A stretch of 60,000 nucleotides of DNA from Bugula neritina. Its lineage: Eukaryota; Bryozoa; Gymnolaemata; Cheilostomatida; Bugulidae. The stretch covers positions 10,656,207-10,716,206 of the forward strand of contig OZ037767.1 in NCBI GenBank assembly GCA_964035545.1, read 5' to 3'. Under the pieces are notes generated by a model, which saw only the letters and a program-made list of their open reading frames with translations, was not told the DNA's origin and made no database searches. The translations under genes were made by a program, and so were the position numbers. Of the stretch, positions 42,731-60,000 are shown one piece after another; position 1 is the first letter of the stretch; every line of letters starts with the position of its first letter.

Positions 42731-42939
42731 GTAGAGTTTTAAATCATTAAATGTTACAGTTATCATAATCATAATGATAGTGATGGTTTTACCGTTATTG
42801 TTCTAGATTTAATTTGTCTTTGACATAGTCATACTAAAGTTGAAATGTCTTCAGATGTGAAATAATAAAATAATAAATACAAATAGGGTTATACCGTTGC
42901 TGCTAGAATTTTATTTCATTTTCTTCCCAGTCCCCTGAC

Positions 42940-43720
42940 AGTAATTGTAAAATAGATCATTATGATTATGATTATCATACTCATAGTCTAAGCCATAGAT
43001 CTGACTGAGACTCAGTGATAGATGATAGTGATACTGATAGTGATGGTCACTGTCAGCATCATAGTGATATTGATAGTGATAGTCATACTCAGTATGATAC
43101 TCAGTCACTTTCAGTTTCATAGTCAGTAGTCGTAGACGTAATCCGATAGTCGTAGACTAAGACATAGTCACTGAGTCATACTCACTGTCAGTACTGAGTA
43201 CAGGTATTCACTATCACAATGAGTATGACTATCATTATGAATGTCATGCTGATACTTATAAGTGATACTCATACTCAGTCATAGTGATAGTGATACTGGT
43301 GGTGATAGAGTAATTCACTAAATGAGTAAATATAATAGTAATACTAATAGCCATACTCATAGTCATAGTGATGGTGATACTCATACTCATACACTTACAG
43401 TGATACAGATACTCATAGCCATAGTGTTGCACTTTCCTTTTAGTCATACATTTACAGTTAGTCACTTGAAGTTACTCTAGCTCTTAGTTTAAGAGTAAGA
43501 GTTAATGTTACTCATGCTGATACTCTAACTCATGGACCATTTTGATACTAATGGTGAGTTCATAGTGATAGTCATAGTGTAGGTGTTGCAGTTACAGATA
43601 GTGATACTGAAGTTAAGACTAACTTTTCTATTGAAAGCTAATTAATACTTGTAGTTATACTCATTATGAGTTGATCAATGATAGTCATAGTAAATAAATA
43701 TAAATTCTTTAATAGAATAA
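42940..43720. repeat. Degenerate ATAGTGATAGTCATACTCA field
   Basis: Nearly 800 bp of loosely repeated six-base words (ATAGTG, ATAGTC, ATACTC, TCAGTA). Open frames here (for example HYQYHY peptides) are low-complexity artefacts. Confidence 0.8.
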
Positions 43721-44790
43721 TTGTAGGTATTTCATCAAAATTAAAGTATTTATGAAGTATCAAATCATGTGTTTAAAATTTGAACAAAATGTGTAATAAA
43801 ACTGTGATGAAGACTTTGTTTGGTAACTTTCATAAGCTTTGTCGTTGCATTGAAAGTCCTGTGTAACTAGATTGAAACTCAAACTAAAGTTGCCAAGCTT
43901 TCTCTGTAATTTCCACAGTTTTAAAGCTGTAAAATTGGTTTCTTTCTTGGCAAGTTGCCCATTTGATTGCAAGCCTATACATTTTGTTGTACATGTTCTT
44001 GAAGTATGCTGCTATTACAATATTAGTTGTATCTAAATGTTCATACACAAATAAGCTTAGTAAGAAAGCTGTTTCTATTTTATTAGTCTATGTTTTTATT
44101 TATCAGGGCTTACTAATTATTGCCCAAGACTTGTGCATCTGCAATAACTATTGGCAAATACACCGATGGTGTTGGCAATAATTTTCAGCTGCCAATGTTT
44201 AGTGATGCCAATTTTCTGCATACTATTTATAGGTTTCATCAATTGACATAAATTATTGATGTCATACCTGAAATGTAACATAATTTCATATTTCTGAAAC
44301 TACTGCTACTCATCAATTCCTTTAATACCTTCATATATTATGTACTTTTGTACTTGCGATGTATTAAAACACATGCCAATGCAAACATACCTAGATGCTG
44401 CATTAAGCACTTTGAATAGTTTGTAAATTTACAGTTGTAGCTCAGTGCTAAAATTTTTAAGAAGAATGTCAATTTTATGAAGTGATTACTCCATTGCACC
44501 ATTTCTCAATAAATAAAAAATAACTAAAGGAATATTTCAAGTTAGATTTTTCAGAAAATTCACTGAAATTTTTTTTGAAAATTGGTATGCTGCTATCAAG
44601 TAAATATTCATTCTCTAGAGAAAATATTATTGTATAGTTGGATTGTAATCTGAAGAGCTACACTCTAACAATTCATGGGGTTAAAGAATGTACTTTTAAG
44701 AGGACAAAACTCCTAATTGAAAGTGGGCATGTGAAAAGAATTTAAACAAAATTTAGCTTATATGATTTAGCTTATATAAATGTTATTAGG

Positions 44791-50176
<5,386 letters not shown>

Positions 50177-51820
50177 GAATTGCCAACTTCTACTTTAACT
50201 TTTTGCTAAAAACTTTTAGTGCTTTCAAAGCAGTTATTTGAATTAATGTCCAAAAAGAGATGCTTGTTATATAATAGTGGTTTAAATCCATTCGAGGTAT
50301 TTCCAGTATTCAACTAACTAACCCAAAGATGATTTCGGAAAGCTTTAGTAAACGTGTGCAAATAACTATCAAGTTTTCCAGCCTATACTAGAAATTTTCA
50401 AAGTATTGTAAAATACAGTCAGTTATATGCTTTATGTGAAGTGGTTTAGCAGCTTAATTAACCATTAAATCAACTCTCATTTTTATTTTGCCTATTTTAT
50501 TACAACTTTTATGGTTTTAAGGTTGGATTTATAAAACACCGCAACCAATAGATTGTGCTCATTTGAGATTAATGTTGAATGCTAGAAACACCTATAGCAA
50601 GATGATATGCTCCTGAATTCATACAACTTAGAAGACATTAATCTCTTCATTATTAGGCATTTTTTATATCTCCAAGCATTAGCTGATTTGCAGTGAATCT
50701 CGAAACTTTCCAAACTTTTAGCTTTAACTGTTTATTTCACGCCAGTTAGTTGGTTGTTCACGTATAATAATATCCTTAACATACTGTTGTAGATAATATA
50801 AACTGGCAAAGCTAAGTCTGGTTGTTTTAGCCGAATACTAGTGCAGCGATTTCTTCATTGGTTGACCCAGTGTGATTTATCTCAAGCTATTTTTATACCT
50901 CTCTATGCTTTCACATCAATATTTTTATTTATTGAAGCATTTCAAGTAAACTTTCAGCATGTATTAATGCAACAGAAATTTCTATGTAGTTGGATAATTT
51001 AGTAAGATGTTATGTATATATATATTTTATCTAAAATTTTAAAGCTTTTATAACTTTTGTCTTTTGTAAGATACTTTATATTTACCTAAGAAGCTTAAAT
51101 CTAGACTTGTTGCTGGAATTAATGCTGGAATTGCTTTTAATAAACATGACTATAAATAATTGTACTGAAGGTTTACTGGGGGTTCTTGCGTAAGCATCAC
51201 CGTCCTTTTAGATTTAGTTGTTCACACATTCCGCTTCAAGTTATGGACATGACATTCAACGTTGTGTTGTCTCATAATGCATTTTAATATTTTTATAAAT
51301 ACCACAATACTATTTGCATTTTTAAAGCTCATTTTATATAGTATTTAGTAAGCACTAGTTTCTAGCATAGGATGACAATAAAGCTCGCTATATTGGTGCA
51401 TGATATGTTAAAACCATAATTGTTATCTTTATTTTATTCACCTTTCCTTGTTGCCTTTGTTGAATAAATAATTGTTTAGTTGTCGCCTAACTTATTGCCT
51501 GTCATCATTTCTGGACAGTTTTTGTTGTAAACAATGTGCAGAATTTCATTAGTTATTGAAACATATTTAACAAGAATTAATTGTTACTGCCAGTTATCAT
51601 GAAATAATAAAGAATACATTACAATTCTCAAAACCTTCCAACTATATGTACAAAGTCATTAAGATATGCTAAAAAATAACCATATATCCTCAGTTTTTGT
51701 ACAAATCAAACTTTTCTCACTGGTCTTCATGGAGAATTAACAGCACATTAGATTTATAATTGAAAGTTCATAGCTCAGTAGAACTAACTGTTGAACGCAT
51801 ATCCACCTTGAAACATGTTG
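50177..51820. other. SAV1/coiled-coil gene convergent 3' region
   Basis: A+T-rich DNA with several AATAAA/AATAAT motifs. It should contain the 3'UTRs of both convergent genes. No other feature was seen. Confidence 0.5.
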
Positions 51821-51823
51821 AAA

Positions 51824-53377
51824 TCATTCTACAAAATGAACCCTGCCTCTTCTTCTCCCAGAGCCTTCAATTGACCTTGAAGATTTCTCATAGTTCAAGG
51901 CCATTTCATAAACATCATTTTCATCACACATATATTCTTTTATTGCATCTAACTTTTCGTCCAAGTTCATACTGGATATTGGCTTCTCATCTAAACTGGC
52001 TTTCTTCTTTCTTTGACACTTCATAGCAATATTCTCAATGGCCATATATATTTGGCCCATCTCTGCTAGCTATTGAAAAAATAAATACAAATCATCAAAC
52101 ACCATTTCACCATACAAGTCAATGTAAGTCTCAAGACTGCAAAAATAATTGCAGAAATGGCTCTGAATTGTTTTCCCTTAATTTTACTATGAAAAATAAA
52201 CAGTTACACAACAGTATGTAATCAATGCACTACTTTATGTACAGTAGTGTAAGTTAATTAAGTGAGCAGCCGTGATCTAGGGGTTAGAGCGTTTGCTTAG
52301 TAAACCTAAAATCATGGGTTCGAACCCGACAAAGGCCATTGGTGATGTTAGGAAGAGCATTCAGTCATAACTGCTCCTGTGCCTCGTCTGAATAAGTCCT
52401 TAGCCCACTCTAACAAAAACACCTTCCCATCAGGAGTTTTCTTACAGGTCTCCGGATGGTGACTATAAACTTGCGTGAGAGTACAAGTTAAATAAGTATT
52501 ACATGGAACACAGAAAAAGCAGTAGAAAACTTGCCTCTTCTCTAGAAACCTCCTTCTCGACAATATACCACTCTTCCTTCTGCTTGCCGCTGTCAATTGT
52601 CCGCTCTTGCTGTTTCTGCAGAATAGCTACTTGGCTGCTGATAGACACCACCCTCTTTTCATGTTCCTGCTTCAGCACCTCGTACTCGGCTTTCAGCTTT
52701 TCTAACTACAAATAGACGTACCAAATTATGTAATATATATTGCATTCTAAGTTCATTTTAACTTGCATAAGCTACGTTTATTTTTACTCTCCAATCTGTT
52801 TTATATTGCCATAGCTATTTCCATAACTGAGGTTTTCAAATTTATTTGAGTTCAGCATAGGTACTTCTAAACTTCACAAAGTTTTGTAAGCTACATATTG
52901 CATTATATAAAAACATAAGATTGACATGAGAGTCACTAATATGAAATCTGAATCAATATAAATGAACTTGCAAGTGAATCATCAAAACATCTTTGCTTCC
53001 ATTATTACAGAATAAATTTCTTATACAATATACTGTGGTGACTAAAATCTATTTATGCAATTGGAGAACGGTACTAATTATTACTCAATAATTGATGACA
53101 TCATAGGAGCACAATAATTGATGATGTCATATACCTGTGTAGCATTTCCTTCTAGATCTTTCACCAGGCCACCATGTGTAGCACTCAGTGTTTCATATCT
53201 CATCATTAGACTGTTTATTTGATTTTCTGACATCTCTAAATAATCTTTAAAAAAAACAAAATTGTATATTTAAATATTTACTGCTGTATTGAAAATCTAT
53301 ATATTTCTATGTTAAAATATATATTGCTATATTGAAATACTTACTGCTGTATTTAAATATATTATTTGGCTATATTG

Positions 53378-53445
<68 letters not shown>

Positions 53446-53465
53446 GTATATAATATATATATATG

Positions 53466-53498
<33 letters not shown>

Positions 53499-53523
53499 GT
53501 ATATGTATATATATATGTATATA

Positions 53524-53577
<54 letters not shown>

Positions 53578-56500
53578 TATTGAAAGATATTTTGTTGTAT
53601 TGGACACATCTAAAGGCTAACATTGGGATAGTATGAGTCATACTTTGTCAGGAATCAATTTATTTTTTATAAAAGCAGCTTGCAGCATTAATGTATTTGA
53701 GTTTAAGTTTATATTAAGTTGCAGTAACGTTCAGTTCTAATTGGACTTTCATAGATTATGGAGGAAAGAAGCAATAAAAAAACTTTGTTAAATTAGTAAA
53801 AACTTAAAATTATAATATTATTACAACATTATAGCTGAAATTGAAATATATTAATATTATTCTGAATTTGTTTTTTCAACAACAGCCTTGTACTTTATAA
53901 AATTAAAATTAAGCACAACAGAAGCAACATAAAAACTGAATAGAATGTAACTGGTAGTTATAAATTAAGCTGAAACAACAAAACATAAAAATTGAACTGA
54001 ACATCTGAACACAAGGGAACAATTAAAAATGCTTTTACCAAGTTGCAGGGATTATTACTTCAATGGTAAATTGTTAAATATATTTCAAATATATGCCTTA
54101 GTAACAAAGTGATCTAAAACTTGTAAAAAAATAGCAGTGTTTTATTGATTTGGTGGATAAAAACTTGCGTTTTAGTCACAAATGCACCTGCAGGGTTGGA
54201 AGAATATGCAAGCTCAAGTGCGATGTAACTACCTTGAACAGACATAAACATTTTGATTCAAGCCAAGCTTTGTAGCAACATTCTTTTAATAGAAATAAAT
54301 AAAAGTTTCTTTAAAAATTTTCTAAATAAAACAATGTGAATGAGCAAATATTCATTTCTCTTTTATGTCAGCAATTTAGGAATTTTTTTTAAATAACAGT
54401 CTACTGTGTTGTCTCTATATTTTACATATATATAGCATTAATGACTGTCCACACTACCCATGCTGCTCAGCTATTTAGTATGAGCAATAAAACTAGCAGT
54501 GAATGACTCATGAACTGCACAATCACACTAGATTCATGCTTTACATCAATCTCATCCCCTTTTTGCAGTGCAGAGGTACAGAGGGGGCTTTGAGATAGAG
54601 GTCATATGTTGAATTATAGTATGTACCCATAATTTGAAACTACACACTTAGCTAATTAGGGTTTGAGTGATTATTGATAAATAAAAACTCATGCAAGTTT
54701 ATAGTTGCTATCCCTGTGAAAAACCCCTAGTGGAAAAGGTTTTTGTTAAAGCAAGCCAAGTACTTGTTTAGATGAAGCACAGGAGCAATTATGACTGGAT
54801 GCTCTTCCTAACATCCCCAGTGGCCTTTGTCGGGTTCGAACCCATGACTTCGTATTCACAAAGCAAATGCTTTCACCCCTAGACCACGGCTGATAATTAT
54901 TTTTTCTTATTTTCAAAACTTTGTTTTTGTGCTATTCTTTTTAGCATAGTTTAAAAATTTTAATTAATATTACAATTATTATATTCTAATAACTTACTTT
55001 CAGGAAGTTTTTCAATTGATTGCAGTAGAAACTGTTCATATAATCTGTACACGTCAATCTTTTTCTGTAGCTTGCTGTGTCTAAAACACAACAATGTTGT
55101 TTACTTATATAAACAGTTGCATTAGAGTTTAGACAATAGCGATGGCACACCACTGTGTTTATGACATGTATGAGTTATTGGAGTTATTCTCTCTATCACC
55201 ACAAGCTGCACAGCAATCTCGCTTACGTACAATAGAGTTAAATCCGTTTGTACATCTTGTAAACACAAAATATATTAGAGAAAAAAAATTGGGTAATACT
55301 TGCTGCTGATTGTCAGATTATTCACAAAACCTGCCAATGCAGCTCTATATTGATTAACTTTGAATAGCTGTTATTTGTGTGTGAATTTTAATTTGTCTCC
55401 CATTATTCACTAGAATTTATTTTCAATAGCACAAATGAACTGTTTTTCGTAATTATATTTATGTAGATATTTACATTTTCTTTTGTTGCTCGAGCTCTAC
55501 TCTTAATTCTTCTACCTCTCTAGACTTTTGCTCGTTCAGCCGAACTTCTGTTTGATATCGTTGAATAGCTCTTCTTCTTTTAGCTTCATTATCTGCTATG
55601 AATTTCTCAAACTTTGTTACCCTTTCCCTCATCTGTAACACATCATTATGTTTGTGAGTTTTATATTATATCAAGTATATCAAAGATTTAGACAGCTGTT
55701 AGTAGCGGCTAGGTGTATATAAAATATTCTTGCAAAAATCGACAAAGCTACTGTTATAAAGAAAGAAAAAATTAGAAATAAAAAGAATTGATAACTAGAG
55801 TCAGCCATAGCTTTATTTTGGTCAACAAAAAAGCTGCTGTTTATACAGGTGAATGCATGAAAATAGTTAAATTCATGATGTTTAGGGTTTAAAAACAGTG
55901 AGCTAATTGAAATATCATAACAAACTTTTTGCTGTTCTTTTTGTAGTGCGACTTGTCGTTCAGCACATTTTTCCATACGTTTTCTAAATTCTTCTCTTTT
56001 TCCAGCCAATTCAACTTGAACTTTTTCAACCTATAAAATGCAATATATTCTAAGATGTCAATAAAAGATAAAATTTATGCATTACAGATAGCATGCAAAA
56101 AGCAATATATAAGTCCTACAAAAACTAATGAGTCAATTAACCACATTTATCATCAGAACTAATTCTTAAATACAGTAGGCAGTGCTCTCTATTTTTTAAA
56201 CCTTTTCAATATCAATATAGCCAAATGCTCAAGTTACCTCTACTTCTTTTTTCAGCAACAAAGTTTTTTGTAAAGTGTTGATACCAGTCTCTATGAGACG
56301 CCCAGCTGTTTCGTGGACTACAGGAAAAGTTTTCACATTATCATCCTCATCTTCTCTGTAAAAATTTTGGTAATATTAAAAATATACATATAGCAATGTC
56401 AATACTTGTCTATGAATAAATTATATAAATATAATAGATATTAGTATGAGCTAATAAATTCATGTGCTACCAACAATCACTACACTACGAACTACAAATA

Positions 56501-56820
56501 TTACTATTAGTATTACTGTTAATATAACTATAGCATAGGCCATAGGTATTACTATTAGTATTAGACCAATAGTAACAGACTTAGTGACAAAAATAGTAAA
56601 ACTATATCAGAAGTATCACCGTTAGTATTACTGCTACTAGCATAACTATTACTATTAGTATTACTATTAGTTCTACTACTGTTAGTGTTAGTGTTAGTAT
56701 AAGTATTACTATCAGTATGAGTATTACTATAACTATTAGTATTGTTTTCAGTTTGAATTGTAGTTTTTACCTGTCGTTCAGTTGAGTCACAAAAACATTT
56801 TTTCTTAGATTTGCATTCAT
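51824..56820 (-). CDS. CCDC42/CFAP73-family axonemal coiled-coil protein (DUF4200)
   Basis: Eight exons fit in phase, 5' to 3': 56820-56771, 56355-56238, 56030-55926, 55632-55475, 55080-54998, 53244-53135, 52705-52535 and 52069-51824. They give about 346 residues (human CCDC42 316). The start [16 protein letters not shown] is the only ATG that splices in phase. The protein is almost wholly charged coiled coil. The DUF4200 signature is [18 protein letters not shown], preceded by [36 protein letters not shown] matches the CCDC42 segment that ends each family member's central coil. The C-terminus ([18 protein letters not shown]) parallels the family's LGTIKMATLNLF region. Family members act in cilia and flagella (modifier-of-inner-arm complex for CFAP73, sperm tail for CCDC42). 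The paralogue cannot be fixed by eye. Intron 7 starts GC; intron 3 starts GTTTGT. Confidence 0.85.
52262..52480 (+). mobile_element. tRNA-derived SINE, copy D
   Basis: It has the best-preserved head: A box TGATCTAGGGGTTAGAG and a perfect B box GGTTCGAACCCGAC. The body AAAGGCCATTGGTGATGT and the tail end GACTATAAACTTG follow. It lies inside the GC-AG intron of the DUF4200 gene, antisense to that gene. Confidence 0.85.
53379..53572. repeat. Compound (TA)n/(ATATGT)n microsatellite
   Basis: About 190 bp of TA with regularly spaced TG steps lie in intron 5 of the DUF4200 gene. Confidence 0.95.
54682..54892 (-). mobile_element. tRNA-derived SINE, copy E
   Basis: On the minus strand it reads CAGCCGTGGTCTAGGGG, B box GGGTTCGAACCCGAC and AAAGGCCACTGGGGATGT, with a tail ending TATAAACTTGCATGAGT. 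It lies in intron 5 of the DUF4200 gene, in the same orientation as the gene. Confidence 0.85.
56470..56760. repeat. TTACTATTAGTA low-complexity repeat
   Basis: A degenerate ATTACTATTAGT-type repeat in the first intron of the DUF4200 gene, similar in words to the fields at 42.1 and 57.7 kb. Confidence 0.75.
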
Positions 56821-56829
56821 TTTTGTTTA

Positions 56830-58790
56830 AATTTGTTTAATGTGTAGCGTCTAACTAAATTAAAAATGTCCTCACAAGCAACTGGATTAAACCTGTGCAC
56901 AGTATGAGTATGCAATTTTCTGCACAATTTTAGGATTAAAGAGTACTTGAAAACGGAAGTTAATGGTGCTAGGCAACGAACATTTTTTGGGATAAAGTTG
57001 GAGTTGTTGCTCCACTTTAATATGCATGAACTCAGCCAGTTGCATGTTGCCACATAAACCACGTCAATCATTCTTATAAGTTATAATAAAATTATAAAAT
57101 AGATTGTGTTTATAAAAACACATTCATAATTTTTTTTTAAATATTTGATAACATGTTATAATATATAACTTGTACAAACAATATGACATAAGATAAGTAC
57201 TACAGCAAATCATTGGACTGTAGAAACTGCGAATAATTATAAATTTGACAAGACCTGTTTTGTGACTAATATATATATCGTAATACCTCAATCAATAATC
57301 TATACTTCTACGATTTTACAACTAAAATCCACGTCGAGTTTTCAGCTACTTTCTTCTGTCAAGGTCAAAACTTCAGCTTCCACAATAATTATTGGTATTA
57401 AAATAAAATTTTAGTCTCCAGTGACTGTCAAACTTAATATTACCAACTCTTAGCCTCTTGCAATACCACTTACCAGTGGTTGATACCTGATTAGTGATTA
57501 CATTTATGTGAATACAAATATAGCTTGCATAATATGTTGTTACCTTTATTATTATCATAATGATAATGTTTAACTTAATTATTGTAATTATAAAATAAAT
57601 ACTAAATTATTTATATTTTATATTAATTTTAAATACATAATTAATATTATTATAATTAATATTATTATTATTAATATTTAATTTTATTAACTTTAACTTT
57701 AGGTTTACTAACAGTAACACAGTAACTGTGTTGATGTTAGTGTTCCTTTTAGTGTTATTGTTACACTTACACTGTTACTGTTAGACTTAGAGTTAGTGTT
57801 AAGAGTTACTCACTTGTAATTACAGTTACTCACTTACAGTTTCTGTTAGTCAGTAATTTAGTGTTAGACTTACTTTGACTCTTACTCTAGCTTTTAGTTT
57901 AACTTTAACTCTTAGTCTGAGTCATGTTCTTACTCTTACTCTTACTGTTGATGTTATGTGTAGTTCTAGTTGTACAGTTTTAGTTTGAATTTTACTTCAT
58001 CTTTTATATGTAGTTTTACTTTTATTTCATTTTGTGGTTGTGCTTGTAGCATCAACAGCAGCACTAGTATTTACACTAACAGTACCAGTACTATTACTGT
58101 AATAGATGTAGTTTACTTGAATTTTTGAGGCTTAGTTAGTAATAGTTAGCAAATGTGATTGTAAATATTTAGTAAACACTACTAAATAAAGTTTGTCAAC
58201 TGTTAAGTTTTGCAATTAACAAGTTAGCCTTTTAGCTTTAGCTTTAAGCTTATATTTGAAGAGTTGCTGGTTTTGCTTTTTAGTCTTACCTGTTGATTAT
58301 TGAACTTGAGGTTTATCATGGACATGATGACAATTATCATGCTAATGTTCGTTAAAGCATAATGAATCATGATAACTAATAACCTTTATTTTTATTGCTA
58401 AATATACTTAATTTTTTTAGGATAGTAATTTGAAGTTGATTCAATGCTCATGATTATAAATAACTTTGACAATAACAATATGAATATAAAACTCATTGAG
58501 TTTTATTTTATATTTGTAATAGTTCTATTAGCAATAAGTTTATGTGCGATATCATGTATAACATTTTCATTTCAAGATTGTTATATTTAATATAGATTAA
58601 AGTTGAATGATGATAGTTTTACTTATAGTGGCAGTACACAGTGCATTAAAAATAATTTTAGCTTTTTATGCAACCATAAACTATGATTTGAAGTCAAATT
58701 AAGTATCCTCTAGTTGTTGTACTGAACTATTATAATACAGGCTAGTTGTAGCCACTAGCATTCAATTTACTCTGTGAGTGACTTTTTTTT
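56830..58790. other. Divergent intergenic region with low-complexity repeat
   Basis: This region lies between the divergent DUF4200 and SEC11 genes. It is A+T-rich, with a degenerate TTACTGTTAGTGTTA-type repeat from 57.70 to 58.00 kb. TTTTTTTTAG at 58783-58792 could be the acceptor of a 5'UTR intron of SEC11. No coding exon was seen. Confidence 0.5.
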
Positions 58791-58809
58791 AGCTAGCCCG
58801 AACTACACG

Positions 58810-60000
58810 ATGAAGGTTCTTGAGCAATTTGATTTCTTAGATGATGTTCGGCGAATGGATGCTCGTCAGGTAAGCCTAACAAATTTAAAAAGAAATAAAT
58901 CATTTTTTACATATTGGTTAAAATAAAAAACATAATTTTTTAATCTATCTAAGCTTGTATTGTTATGTGAAACAGTCAATCGTAAGTCCTAATTCAATAT
59001 ATATTTTTTAATTTCTAAGTGAATGTTCAATTCAAGTGAACCACTTCAGTAATTAAAATTTTTGACTGCTAAATTAATCTATTTCTTTCTGTGAACATAA
59101 TTTGGATAATTTATTTACTCAGTATTTTCTGTGTCTAGTACCAGTAAAAAGTAAAATATTAATAAATTATTAGTCGTAGCGCCAATATGTAAAGCACTTA
59201 CTCAGAATTATGGTTGTGGTTGTGATATATGTATAACAGATAATAATATATAAATGAAGTAATATATTTGATAAGAGAAATGGTAATTTTGCTGTGAGCT
59301 GCTTAACATCTGTTCTTTATTTACAGGTAGTTTACCAATTCTTAAACTTTTGTATGATTGTCGCATCTGCATTGATGATATGGAAAGGTCTGATGGTAGT
59401 AACAGAGAGTGAAAGCCCCATAGTTGTCGTGCTCAGGTATCTGTTCATGTTAATATATTAAGTAATCGTGGGCAATGCTGACTAAAGTTTCAATGTTACA
59501 AAAGTGGTAGTATTTATGTAGTATCAATGACCATGGTCCATGTATGCAGTGTGTTTTCAGTTAGCTGATTAAGGAACATAATGTAATGGTAATTTTGTTA
59601 AGTGTTTTTAAATGATATACTAGTACTAATTAGTAATCTCATAATATATGTGCTAAAAGTGAAGTTAACAATTGTTCGAGAGTGCAACATAAAAAGTGCT
59701 TTGGTATTGCAAAAACATATTGTGTTAAATTTTTATAAATTGACCTGCAAGTTATAGGTGTAAGCTTAACTGTAACTAAAAACTCATGAAACTTGTCCAG
59801 TTACCTTTGTAGTATAAATTTACTCTAAAATTGTTAGTAGGTACGAGTGGTTTGTGGTTACTTGATTGTAAGCAACGAAGCTGTATTATTTAGTGGCAGT
59901 ATGGAGCCAGCTTTCTATAGAGGTGACCTCTTACTGCTCACCAACCATCACGATGAACCCATCAGAGCTGGTGAGATCGTAGTATTCAAAATAAAAGGCA
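58810..60000 (+). CDS. SEC11A: Signal peptidase complex catalytic subunit SEC11 (5' part)
   Basis: Three exons are in the window: 58810-58869, 59327-59436 and 59894 onward, cut by the window end. The product starts [20 protein letters not shown], close to human SEC11A ([14 protein letters not shown]). The single N-terminal membrane segment follows ([20 protein letters not shown]), then [20 protein letters not shown] with the catalytic serine of the S-G-S-M-E-P motif near residue 59. The later catalytic histidine and the aspartates lie beyond the window. SEC11 is the active subunit of the ER-membrane signal peptidase and cuts signal peptides on the lumenal side. SEC11A versus SEC11C cannot be decided; most invertebrates have one gene. 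Confidence 0.95.

Larger units (their letters stand above)
41700..44780. other. FRMD8/SAV1 divergent intergenic region
   Basis: Most of this 3.1-kb region between divergent genes is low-complexity: CTAACAGTAA-type repeats, an (AGT)n tract, a foldback element and an ATAGTGATAGTCATACTCA-type field. A minus-strand donor GCAG|GTAAGT near 42.52 kb may mark a 5'UTR exon of FRMD8. 43.7-44.76 kb is ordinary A+T-rich DNA. No coding exon was seen. Confidence 0.55.

Noticed and set aside
42090-43720. CRISPR-like or regulated repeat array
   Set aside because: The words are degenerate and lack constant repeats with unique spacers; simple low-complexity DNA in an animal genome.

Overview
The window is nuclear DNA from a bilaterian animal. 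Its genes are split into many short exons with GT-AG introns, it is very A+T-rich, and it carries animal-specific genes (SRF, Salvador, FRMD8, a DUF4200 axonemal coiled-coil protein, SEC11). No vertebrate-type repeats were recognised. A marine invertebrate, perhaps a lophotrochozoan, is the most natural guess, but the sequence does not fix the species. Exon models were built by hand from splice sites, codon phase and family resemblance.

Layout. 1-28.8 kb is gene-poor and repeat-rich. It holds three small TATA-driven gene candidates on the + strand (about 4.3-5.5, 11.0-12.0 and 24.8-26.0 kb). Their first coding exons all start MGYLA(R/S) and all end in the same codon phase; the family is not recognised. 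Between them lie tRNA-derived SINEs, inverted-repeat elements (including one nested in another) and a large 7-bp satellite. 29.0-34.6 kb (+) is serum response factor, complete in nine coding exons. 36.1-41.7 kb (-) is an FRMD8-type FERM protein, convergent with SRF, with a second diverged copy of one FERM exon. 42-44 kb is low-complexity repeat. 44.8-50.2 kb (+) is Salvador (SAV1), the Hippo scaffold, in eleven exons. 51.8-56.8 kb (-) is a CCDC42/CFAP73-family ciliary coiled-coil gene in eight exons, one intron of which is GC-AG. 58.8 kb to the window end (+) is the start of SEC11, the signal peptidase catalytic subunit.

The five recognised genes do not form an operon. SRF, FRMD8 and SAV1 touch actin/MRTF, rhomboid/ADAM17 and Hippo signalling, but their adjacency is probably incidental. 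The most notable points are the MGYLA small-gene family, the duplicated FRMD8 exon with the look of a mutually exclusive pair, a perfect SRF binding site in SRF intron 1, an element inserted at TA inside another element's inverted repeat with the unfilled site preserved in the other arm, and a recurrent SINE family.
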